From Sesamum alatum (taxonomy: Eukaryota; Streptophyta; Magnoliopsida; Lamiales; Pedaliaceae): a stretch of DNA of 64,000 nucleotides. Location: positions 7,068,001 through 7,132,000 of the forward strand of contig JACGWO010000003.1 of NCBI GenBank assembly GCA_034509735.1, given 5' to 3'. A program made the position numbers and the translations under genes. This document shows, in pieces, positions 9,413 to 19,572 of this stretch (positions are counted from its first letter, which is position 1; each line of letters starts with the position of its first letter). The notes beneath the pieces were generated by a model, which saw only the letters and a program-made list of their open reading frames with translations, made no database searches and was not told the origin of the DNA.

Positions 9413-10876
9413 CCGGCTGTGCCGTTTTCCGTTTCTCTCCCGTTTTTTTTGGCTCGTTTTTCAAAATTATTTTTACTGAATTATTTTTATAATATTTTCT
9501 GCATTATTCTGAACCCGTTGACTTAGAATATTTATTTTTTGAGATTTGGAATTTCCTAAAATAAATATTGCTTGGTTGATGAGGAAAGGGTTTCCTAACA
9601 AGATTTAATTTTTGCAATGGTTGCACCAATGATCAAAATTCATATGTGAAATTTCGCAATAATTTCTGCGTTTTATGATGTTGGACATCATGGTTATTTT
9701 ATGGCTTGAGTATGAGTAGATCTTGACATGTATTAATATTGCACAAATTGTTGGATTTTGGAATTCTTGAATAAATGGGCATATTCTTGAATTGTTGATT
9801 TTTGTGTTTCAGAATATTTGATTTTTCTGTATAATTCTGGTAATTTTTCTGAATTAATTAACTTGGGGCATTTTAATTTTGGTTGAGATTTTATATTTCA
9901 TAGAATTAATATTGCCTTGTTAATTATGGAAAAGGTTTTTCCAACAAAAATCGTTGTGCATAGGTTGCACTATTATCCAATGTTTGGTGTGAATATTTTA
10001 CATGTAGTTTCTGCGTTTATTTTATGGTATGGATTATCATGGATGTTGGTATAGCATATTTTACGTGGGATATGTATTTGTGCTATTTGTGTTAATTGAT
10101 TTGACAAAGGATGATTACAAAGCCCCTAGACCGCATGTATGGTTTATTTACATTTATTTGTTGGGTTGTGGCCTGTGTGCCTCTTTATTTTCCTCTCTGT
10201 CTCTCTTCTAGTGCCTTGGAATAATAAGGCTTTCTCTCTCCCTCCTAATGTACTCCCCCCAAATGTTTAATTGGGGTTTCTTATTTTATGATGTAATGAG
10301 AGTAGAATTAGTGGTGAGGTTTTATTTTTTTTTGCAAATAAAAGCTGCAAGAGAAGACAAGCCCAAGGTGTTGGAGGCCCATGGAGGTAGCCATCAGATG
10401 GCCCACGGAGGATCCATGGAGAAGAAGCCCGGTGTAGGCCCACGATGGAGAGCCCAAGAAGATAAAGAGGACTTACAAGGCCCATTGCATTTAATGGGTT
10501 ATTAAATCTTGTAATAGTGTAGGGCCTACCCTTAGATTGACCATAGATCCACTGCGGGCTCAGTGGGTCTCATAGGTTTGGGCTTGTGATCATCCTACAG
10601 GGGCGTGCTGGGCTTTATTTGCATGCGATGCGTATTATATGCTTATGATTATTCTATATGCTTTATGTATGGTTACATTCACGCTTAGAATATTTCTGCC
10701 ATACCGCATCCAATGCAACACTTAATATATGTGATGAGGTCTCGTTCTATCAAAACTCTCACTTGGTTGAACCAAGTTAAATATAGACCCTTAATAAATG
10801 GACTAGGACTCTGGGAGTCTGTCCAAGCCTTCCATCCATGGCAAAAGTGAGGAAGATCTTTTAGGTCGATAGCGTG

Positions 10877-10972
10877 GTCTCACGAGTCGTGGCACGACTA
10901 TCGTGCTTAAAAGAAGCTGCACTTTGTCATGAACGATGAGTAGACTGCTGTTACCTGTCTCACGAGTCGTGG
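10877..10972 (+). repeat. Two copies of a 16-base leader motif containing a palindrome
   Basis: GTCTCACGAGTCGTGG occurs at 10877-10892 and again at 10957-10972. CACGAGTCGTG inside it is a perfect inverted repeat around a central G. The same pair occurs in reverse complement at 63745-63760 and 63824-63839, in another element, at nearly the same spacing (79-80 bases). Conservation between families suggests a leader function such as RNA dimerisation or packaging; that part is inference. Confidence 0.7.
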
Positions 10973-11332
10973 AGGTAGCAGTGAGTCTATGAATCGGTTG
11001 ATTGGGTCGGGTCTAGCGCCCGAATAACGTGATTCGCTTGGAGTCCTCGGGATCACGTGAAAGGGTGAGGCAATTATCTTGGGAATCTCGTGGAACGAGA
11101 ATGGTATGGAATACCTCCCACGGGTTCTTTTCCCATGCGAATCGTAAAAGCGGGGTATGGGGGAGATCGCTGTGGATCCTGAGCCCACTAGGAAAGGATT
11201 TCCCGAAAACAACGTTTGAGAGTGTCGTGTTTTCGTAGAAATAGTGGGAGAGGTTAAGGACTAAAGACCGAGACTTAACCAAAATATTACTTCACTCTGC
11301 TTATTATTTTCTGCTTTATATATATGTTGTGA

Positions 11333-12150
11333 ATGTCTAAGAATCCACCAAACACATCACTAAGAGACTCATTAAAAGGGAACCAATTACACGAATTGAC
11401 TCGAAATCTTAAGATGGTCTTCGATTTCCAGAACCTTAACTCACATAACCGGATGAGGACGTTCCTCAGCCCTTGTTGGAGGGGTCGACAACTAAGGCAA
11501 CGCTTGGCGTTCAAAAGTTGAAGGATGACCACCGGCAAGTAGGATATAATGATGTTGGCTCAAACTATGCCTCGTTTGCATCATGTCTATATGGTCTTGG
11601 ACCAGCATGTGGGGTAAAATGCAACGAAGGCATGTTTTCGAGCTAAGATGACGGAAGGGATGTCGGTACAAAGAACATGGAGTGATGATGCAATCCCTAA
11701 AGGAGAAGCTCAAAAGATCTCCACGCCAATCTTGAAAAGAGGCGTACATTGACATAATCCTTCAGTCTCTTACTCCCTCCTACAAACCATTAATTATCAA
11801 CATGAATGAGCTTAGAAAAGATCTTCATAGGTTGATAATTATGTTGGTCTAGTACGAGGCAACGATTGCAAAATCTGCGCCGTCAGTACTAGTAGGAGAG
11901 GCTTCAACCTCCATGGTGAAAGGCAAGGGTGCCAGACGCCAAAAGAGGAAGAAGGGTAAGGTGACATCAACTATTAAGCACTTCAAGTGTTGTTCCTTTA
12001 CAACATAAGGTGGAGGTAAAGGAAAGAGTAAAAGGTTCAAGCAGTCAAGTTCATAAATTTCTAAGAACGTAAGCATTCACTGTCTTAAAGAGGGCCATTG
12101 GAAAAGGGAGTGTCCTAAACCTCTCTCCAATGTAGGTAAAATTTGATATT
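11333..12150 (+). pseudogene. Decayed Copia gag in family B copy 1
   Basis: It starts MSKNPPNTSLRDSLKG, a worn version of the family A gag start MSKNPLTIILETNKFNG, and keeps KMVFDFQNL. Later parts can only be followed through many frame changes: a VGEASTS-like segment near 11895, a lysine-rich stretch near 11945, and a zinc-knuckle remnant (HCLKEGHWKRECP) near 12080 that lacks the first cysteine. No open frame exceeds 62 codons, so no Gag can be made. Confidence 0.75.
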
Positions 12151-14450
12151 GAGTATTGACATGATCACTTTTACTCTATTTGGTATTTGATACCATTCCT
12201 ATCACTAATCTGCGGGTGGTTTGCAGAAAGTGAATAAGGACTTAAAAGCCAAGAACAGTTCTAGGATCAACAATGGCAAGGTCCATTGATGAAAAGGACT
12301 AGAGACTTGTTAGGCCCATAATCGTGATCATGTTAGGATAATATAGGAATTACGTAACCTAGCATGATCAAAAGTATGTCTCTTTGTTGGACAAAGGTTT
12401 TATTACATACATATTTGATCAAACAAAATTATTGAATATTGATTCATGTTTGCTAGTACGTAAATTCCTAAAATACCATCCCATAAAAGGTTTATGGATA
12501 CTCAAAATTCAAATTATCTAAATGGATTAATCAAGACCAACTTACAGATTTGGCATCTACAACAGCTAGGACGTTTCCTCTTATTAAAAGATAAGTAAAT
12601 TGGAAAGTTCGATGAATCTAGAAATAGATGATTCGAATCGACTAAATTTACAAGTCTTTTATGAAGAAGAAAGTCCGAAAGCTCTTTGTTGGACAAAGTA
12701 GGCTTGCCAAATAGTCTATTGGAAGGGATCCAATAAGACAACTGTAGGTTACTAATACACAAGACCATAAGAGGGTTCAAAGGTTTAAAAGTCCCATAGG
12801 AGGATTGGGAATTAGACTTGAGGTGGTGAACCATAAATGGTTGCAAAATTAAACCTGTTTCGATAGGATCGAAAAGGCCGTGTATTTAGTGGGAGCTCTT
12901 GAGCATCCAAGTTGAGAATGGAATTCTCAATGAAACGTTTCCTATAAAGGCCAAGTATGACGGTCTCTGATAAAGGGAACGATCGAATCTCGTTGGACGA
13001 AGATCGATCGAAGTTTCGCCCAATTACCTTAGCCCGTGTAGACGTAGACTCAAAATTGCCAACGTAAGGAACGTGGCACTTTGCTAGGAGTCACGCACAA
13101 GGAGCCATGGTTTGGCAAGCCTGTGTCCCGACAAAGTTCTTGAGCATGTAGAAGGATCCTACATACGTCAAGGGACTAGTGGGAGACAAATTAGACTCGG
13201 TGTCTAATTTGTACAAATTTACGACAGAATAATACTAACGTTGCTTAGAATCGCATTTCTTAAATTGATCATATTCCAAGTCCCCTTAAGAACGAACCCG
13301 AATGTCGTAAGAGGTACGAGTGATCGGGATATGTTCGGTCAAATTTGGATAGTAATCCAAATGACCTGTGGAACGTGATGTTGGACATCGTAGTGGGATT
13401 TATGGAGAGGAGCCATAGAATCCACTAGGAAATTCAAACAAGGTTTGAAACACCGCATAACTGGAATATTCGTTTTGACGAGCTCATACGAAGCATGACT
13501 CGGTCTTAAACAACGTAGGTGATCAGTGGGAGTAGAAATGGCGTTCCAAGTGTTTAAGTGTGTAATATCTTGATTCATGGATGAATTCAAGGCATTAGGA
13601 ATCACTAAAACACAAACCGTAACTCACGAAAATTCTCCATGACATTTTAGGGTTCCCACATATATATCATGAATTGAGCTTTTCAAAGACTCAGTCATGG
13701 TGGACTGATGAGAAAAACTCATATATGTAGAGGGACAAGTTGTTCAAGACTCAGTCATAATAAGACTGATGAGAAAACTTGTATACTATGCATAAAGCAT
13801 CAAGCCATTCTAGACTTAGTCACGGTGGACTAATGAGAAGGCTTGGATGTTGAGCATCCCCTACGTCTTAACCCTAGGCAAACATATGATATGTTTACTC
13901 GGTGCATAGGAACCGATGTTGAGAGTGCTTCTAGCATGGCTCAACATAAATCGGTAATGCACTGAGGGGTTGAAGACAGCAATCAAGAACGATCCTTAGT
14001 ACCTGAATAAGGACTAAAGATGTGTTCATGATGCACCGTCTGTTGAGAGTTGCTTTGGAAGGCTAAAGCGATACTAGCTTCCAGAGCATAAGTGAGAACC
14101 AGTTAGTCTCAAAGGTATGCACAGTCAGGCCCAATGACGAATGCATCGGATAGTGGTCACTGATGAAGACCGCGTCCATAGGATGGACGTGGTGCCTAGC
14201 ACGACCAAGCCATGTTCGCCTATATGGCAGGCAACTTGGCTATGGGAGTATTGGCACGAGATCTCATCACAAGATCCACGAAAATATTCTTAGACAACCA
14301 CCATCTCTAGGAGGCAATGGTGGATAGAGGTAACACGGTTAGACCGTATTGCTTCGCAAGGAAATATAAGTGGACTCACAATACCTTAGTCGGTATCGTA
14401 GATTACTCATACTCAGAGGATTCTGAACAAAGTGGTAATTGACTTATTGG
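12151..14450 (+). pseudogene. Heavily decayed Copia pol in family B copy 1
   Basis: Only scattered matches to family A remain. Examples are the integrase segment CTTTGTTGGACAAAG near 12690, the RT C-terminal TDEE segment (repeated three times at 13676-13845), an IPYV block near 13856, and the RNase H end with GAGATCTCATCA near 14257. Stops fall every few codons. The same decayed sequence, at high identity, is found in copy 2 (43719-45590), so the decay preceded the last transpositions. Confidence 0.75.
13676..13845 (+). repeat. Three tandem stem-loops in the decayed pol of family B
   Basis: Stem-loops at 13676-13720, 13736-13781 and 13801-13845. The outer arms are GAGCTTTTC with GAAAAACTC, CAAGTT(g)TTC with GAAAACTTG, and CAAGCC(a)TTC with GAAGGCTTG. 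The inner stem TCAGTC/GACTGA becomes TTAGTC/GACTAA in the third. All three derive from the RT segment coding around TQSP-TDEE, which appears to have been triplicated. Copy 2 keeps them at 44808-44852, 44868-44913 and 44933-44977. Confidence 0.75.
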
Positions 14451-14452
14451 TC

Positions 14453-14463
14453 AAGTGGGAGAT
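14453..14463 (+). promoter_or_regulatory. Polypurine tract of family B copy 1
   Basis: AAGTGGGAGAT lies immediately before the 3' LTR. It primes plus-strand cDNA synthesis in LTR retrotransposons. The same sequence precedes all complete LTR starts in this window (294-305, 6242-6252, 45588-45597, 48525-48534). Confidence 0.85.
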
Positions 14464-16691
14464 TGTTAGAATAGGTGACCAGAAAATCAATGGTGTTGGC
14501 TGTTCTGAGAACCATTCGTCAATCTGTGAACAAGTAATATTATGTTAATGAATGTAGTAAGGATTCATAGGCATGAGTTTGTTGTACTTACTGCTTGCAT
14601 CGTTACGATGTCACAACAAACGCCCACAGACTGAAATAACATTTCGGGAAATTGGAACTACGCTCGGAGGTAGGTTCATGAAATCAGTTTCGCCGAATCA
14701 GTCTGAAATACTCCAAATAAAGGAATCTCGAGACAGGGCATCGAGAATCCATTTGAGACTTGCACTAAGCATCTGCTGTCGTGTTTCATCGACGGGTGAT
14801 GAGGATCGTCTAAGCAGTGTTAGTGGGTCGGCCTGCTGGGGAGCGGCCGACTGAGGTGACTCGCGGGAATCGTCATATGGAAGCCACTCGGGCTTGGTCG
14901 GTATGACTCGTATTTCCGGTTCAGATAGTACGGGATTAGTCCTCGAACTTGAGGATCACGGCAGTCGCCTACATACTAAGGCTGTATCTTGGATCTGGTG
15001 AAATTTGACCGATTATATCACATGGTCATCATAGGCCTCGTCCAGTGCAGTCGGAGTATGTAAGAACGGTGAATTTCAAGATAGGATCTGTCCCCTGTCA
15101 AAGGATATGACAGCAAGATCTCCTATGCGCTCGGAGATGGTTTAGACTCACAAAGTCTATGGCCATAGCACTTGATATAGTGGGAAAAGATTTCCTACGT
15201 CGAGTTAAACCTATCTCGAGCATTATGCATAGTTGCCTAGTCAACGATGGGAACCGACCCCTAGACTAAAGGCCGGGAGACAGGAGACAGTAGGACCGTA
15301 CCCGTACGTATCGAGCGTCGGTAGGACCGCACATGCGTATAACTCGGAGCCTAAATGTTCACACCATAAATTCACCTAGTCTCTAGTGCCATGGACCGTT
15401 GCTAGATGGCCACCATGGTAACGGACTACTTTGGTTATGAAATAACAAAAAGTAGGTTCAAGTCTAGCTGAAAGGTGAACCTAAAGAGTCACACCCGCTA
15501 CACCAAATGAAAGGGAATTAATTTGGAATTAATTTCGGGAGAAGGTTTAATTTAATGGAATTAAATTATACTTCTTGGAGATTCAAGCCTCGATGAATTA
15601 TTTGGAATAATCGGGCTTGAGTTCATAAATTAGATTTATGAATTTTATAAAGCATGGGCTTTCTTTTAATTAGATTAAAAGGGTGAATTAATTAGTGGGC
15701 TTGGTATATTAAATAGGATTTAATATAAAGTCCATGGGACTATTTAATTTAGAATTAAACAATCCCATTCTATGGAATTAATTAATGGGCTTGGTATATT
15801 AAATAGGATTTAATATAAAGTCCATGGGACTATTTAATTTAGAATTAAATAAGTCCTTTCCATTAATTAATTAATGGGCTTAGAATATTAAATATGATTT
15901 AATATAAAGTCCATGGGAATATTTAATTTAGAATTAAATAGGCCCATTCCATAAAGCCCATCAAAATGGATGGACAAGATTTGATCAAGAGAATGATGAG
16001 ATGAATGGCCATGATTAATTTGACTTAATCAAAGCCTAATTTGACTAGGATTTGACTAGGTCAAAATCCTAGTCAAAGTGTGTCTCTTTGGAAGAGTTTG
16101 AGAAGGAATAGAAATTCCATCTTCTATAAATACTTAAAAAACACACACTCACACCTACTATTCTCTACAACTCTCATCTCTCATCTCTCTCAATATTTTC
16201 GCCCACCCTCTTTCTTCTCTCCAAGGATTATACTTTGTTCTTCTTGATTTATTCAAGTTAAGAACATAAGAGACATTGATTGCGTTAATTCATAGCGTGT
16301 ATCGATGTCTCTTCTCCCCAAATAATTTCTTGCTAGCACAAGGGTCGTTTGCTTTCCGGTGGAGCGAGTGAGATGATTTAGAGGGTCTCTTCTTGAGATC
16401 TTGGTGCAAAACGGGGAACAATGCATGTAGCCGAACGAAGACAAAACTACAACCAGGTAGGTTCTTTAATTATGGTTTTCGTTTCTAATTCTTTGGCCTC
16501 CATGTTGTGTTTTATTGAACATGAGATACACCGAACGCCCGGGAGAATCAAGGGCACACCCCTTGATTCGTTTATGTACGTTATGCATGATTTAAATTCC
16601 ATTTAATTATGTTTTGTAATTTTTATTACGCACTATTTCACGCTTCCGCAATACGCGTTAATCTCCCGGGCCGATCCACATATTTCTTTCA
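14464..16691 (+). repeat. 3' LTR of family B copy 1
   Basis: It matches 6796-9011 throughout, with scattered single-base differences and a short stretch near 16570-16585 absent from the 5' copy. The hairpin array (about 15515-16080), tandem units and TATA box (16125-16132) are all kept. It ends TTTCTTTCA and is followed by the TGCGG duplication. Confidence 0.92.
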
Positions 16692-16696
16692 TGCGG

Positions 16697-17412
16697 TACT
16701 TAAGTTGGATATGGTGGAAGCATACGACAGAGTAGATCGGGCTATTTTAGAGAGGGTCCTTATGGGTTTTGGTTTCCCGGACCGCTGAAGGCTCTTGATT
16801 CGGAATTGCATACAAATTGGTGGTTTCAATCAGTATAAATGAGCTTTAACCAAAATTTTCAAATCTACTAGGGGTTTACGGCAGGGTGATCCCCTTTCAC
16901 ATATGTTGTTTGTTATTGCTTAAGAATTCCTTTCTTGGGGCCTGAATAAATTGACGGCATCCAACAAGGTTCTAACCTTTTGGGGAGTGAAATGGTCTCG
17001 CATTTGGCGTATGCGGATCGTGCTCATCTTCACTAACTCGAGAGATGACAACCTAAGAAGGATTATGGCCTTCTTGATTGATTTTCAGCGTCTCTCAGCA
17101 CAAAGCATAAATGTAGATAAAAGTGCTTTTATAGTGGCTCTAATAGCCTTATCACTGAATAAGCGAAAGATCAAGAGGCTAACAGGATTTATACTTAAAT
17201 TGTTTCCGTTTACCTATTAAGGGGCACATATCTATGTGGGCTGAAAAAAGAAAGAGCTCTTTCAGAATTTATTCAACTCCGTGGTGAGTAAGATTGAGGG
17301 TTGGGAAAAAAAGACGCTATAGTATGGAGGGCATTTACAGGTTATCAAGTCGATTTTGCTTGCTACGCCTATTCATTTTATCTACATACTAAAGCCGCCT
17401 AAAGGAGTGTTG
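16697..17412 (+). pseudogene. LINE (L1-type) reverse transcriptase, right half
   Basis: It continues the protein broken at 6795: LKLDMVEAYDRV, then GFGFPDR and a stop, RQGDPLSHMLFVIA and a stop, and the catalytic YADD block as SHLAYADR at about 17001-17021 (second Asp lost). Further on come SINVDKSAF, a YLG-like block (LGAHIYVGLKK), KIEGWEKK and HLQVIKSILLATPIHFIYILKPPKGVL-type blocks. The LINE is inactive because of stops and the changed catalytic motif. Confidence 0.85.
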
Positions 17413-18023
17413 GTACGCCTTTGAAGCATATTTTCCTCACATCCGCTAGTGACAAATTAAAGCCACAGAGGCCCCTCATCTCAAGCCATTTTTGGCCGAA
17501 AAACATTCCAAACTGTTGGCTAATTTTAGTTCGTAATCCTCTCATCCACAGACATTTTCTTTCCAAAAATTGCTTCTTCATAAATCCATACCTCCACCAT
17601 ATAAATTACGACATATCTTGAAATGAATGTTTTCCATGTCATGCTGTACATACCCTTTCCTTAACTCAACTTTGTCTAACATCATTTGAGATTAGCTATG
17701 TAAATCATTTCGATTTACCTGGGTAATCAAACATATCTTCTAACCCACTACTTTTCCTGTGTATATAAGCTGACCTTTTTTTCCCTTTTTTGCTTCGTAT
17801 TAAGTTTCTGTTGAGGCCATTGTTTAACACTTCATTAATAACTGACCATTTCCCAGGGCATTTTTCGGTAAGATAGTCTGAATCTCAGCTTAATCTATTT
17901 TGTACTTTTTTTATACAAAAATTTGATTTTTGCATGAGTCGATCTTAGAAAAATTAATTGTTTTTTAGTGATATATAATGAGGTTTAATTCTTTTGTCCA
18001 ATAGAACACTTTCATTTATTTAT

Positions 18024-18262
18024 TGGGCAAATTACACCGATATGCACCTATAAAGATTAGGTCAAACTAGACGCATATATATAACACCTGATGTTGTAGA
18101 TATAATTACAAATGCATCACTTTTGGAGGTAAAATTTGCAAGTATACCCCTGAAATAAGTTACATCGATACCCCGTTTAAGGAATGTAATTGTAACTTTT
18201 TAAAAATTAGGAAGTGTTTGTATAATTAAACCTAACCTCAATAGTGTTAGTGTAATTTATTC
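18024..18262. mobile_element. MITE (family m1), diverged copy
   Basis: It begins GGGCAAATTACACC and ends near GTGTAATTTATTC, with internal segments (AGATTAGGTCAAA, TAATTGTAA) shared with the copies at 18882-19063 and 26928-27160. The inverted ends and repeated occurrence mark a small non-autonomous DNA transposon. No clean target duplication is visible. Confidence 0.55.
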
Positions 18263-18881
18263 TTATTTAAATTATGGAATGGCTTTATTATGATTGTGAG
18301 TTTTTTCTGCAACGAGAACTGATATAGTTTGATGAAACATTATTGATAACATATAATATATATTCCTACCTTTTTGGTTTAGGTAACTTATTTTCAATTT
18401 GTAGCACCAATATTTTGTATGATGTTGCATAATATTTGTATGATTTGTTTTCGATGATAGAAATGCATCATTTTTAAAGTGTACTAGGAGTATACTTTGC
18501 AACACATTTAACCGAAAATTGAAATTTTAATTCCGTAAGTATGAAGGTTTTAATTTCGAATCTATTTTGACAATTTTTTAATGTAATTTTAAAGTTTTTG
18601 CACATTAAGAACAAAAGTGATCAATATTTACTAATATAACCTGAAAAAGTACATCCAATTAAGCTGGTAACGTGCCACGTGCATTTACTTTTTAATATTT
18701 TCATAAGATGCCAAATTAATACATATATGTGATCATAGATGCTTATATATCTTTTCTCAATATTGTTCTATTCAAAGAAAATAGAAATATACAATTTAAT
18801 ACTATGTATTTAAATATAATCTAATTAACTGATTAATATTAATGACATTTAACTCTTGCAAACTAGTAGTATATAATTGAA

Positions 18882-19063
18882 AGGGTAAATTATTTTGACA
18901 CCCCTTGGTGTTTCAGGGGTATTAATGTAAGTTTTGTCTTTAAATAAGGGGTGTAATTGTAATACAATTACAACCTCAGGGAGTGTAACTGTAATTTTAA
19001 CAAAAATAGAGGATATTTGTGTATTTTGGTATAACCTCAATGGGTGTCACTATAATTTACCCT
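18882..19063. mobile_element. MITE (family m1), 182 bp
   Basis: The terminal inverted repeats AGGGTAAATTATTTTGACACC and AGGGTAAATTATAGTGACACC (the right end read on the minus strand) match at all but two of the first 22 positions. There is no coding capacity. It lies about 510 bases before the sulfate transporter start, so it may be part of its promoter region. Confidence 0.7.
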
Positions 19064-19572
19064 AATTTACACACATTATGCACCCAAAATATAGGGAGTG
19101 CTGCACTACATTTTTCATTCTTCAAATTAATGACTAAAATTGTCATTCATATCATGAAATTTACAAGGGAAAAATTTAAAATATCTTGGATAAAAAATAA
19201 ACAACCAAACAATAAATTAAAACAAAGTAATATAAATGGAAATTAATATTCACGTATTTAATAAAATTCAAACTCATAATTTGATACTTAGCTCATGGGA
19301 TCTTAATCATTGAACATGCATTACTTTATTTTCCATTTGTGATATGGCACGCAATTTATTATTCTTATCAAACTGATTTTGTATCTAAATCGTAATATCT
19401 AAATGATATGATATGACGTAGAAATCTCTTTGATCCAGTGACGTGGTCAAAACTATCTTATCCAATGTATAGAGATTGAGTGTTGGTAGATTCTGATCCA
19501 ATTATATATATATATATATGCATGCATGGTGCAGAATTGTAGATACGGAGGAGTGGTAGGGAATTTATAAGG

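Larger units (their letters stand above)
9025..11332 (+). other. Long non-coding leader of family B copy 1
   Basis: About 2.3 kb lie between the primer site and the gag start, with no credible gene. It holds a GC-rich alternating tract (about 9250-9412), a degenerate internal duplication (units near 9540 and 9886) and two copies of a palindromic motif (10877-10892 and 10957-10972). The segment from about 10990 on matches leaders of family A here (2530-2720 and the inverted 63367-63850). Open frames across 9143-9526 are Arg/Ala-rich artefacts of the GC repeat. Confidence 0.7.
6796..16691 (+). mobile_element. Complete non-autonomous Copia-derived LTR retrotransposon, family B copy 1
   Basis: The LTRs (6796-9011 and 14464-16691) are near-identical, with about 35 differences by eye, mostly single-base plus one short indel near the 3' end. 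A primer-binding site (9013-9024) and a polypurine tract (about 14453-14462) are present. The flanks TGCGG (6791-6795 and 16692-16696) are a perfect 5-bp target duplication. The interior holds only decayed gag and pol with many stops, so it must have moved using proteins from another element. The target was a LINE. Confidence 0.93.
17413..19572. other. AT-rich intergenic stretch upstream of the sulfate transporter
   Basis: I see no gene. It holds two MITE copies (18024-18262 and 18882-19063). A short minus-strand frame near 17399-17581 is unlike any family I recognise. Close to the gene there is a TA repeat (about 19503-19519) and CATGCATG at 19521-19528, which matches the RY element bound by plant B3 factors. 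The last few hundred bases probably hold the promoter, which I cannot place precisely. Confidence 0.5.

Noticed and set aside
9143..9526. Open frames of 65-127 codons on both strands
   Set aside because: They are Arg/Ala-rich products of the alternating GC tract, open in several frames at once, inside a retrotransposon leader.
13700..13720. CTGATGAGAAAA, resembling the hammerhead ribozyme core
   Set aside because: There is no stem II between CTGATGA and GAAA, and no stem I can form. The sequence is explained by the RT codons for TDEE.
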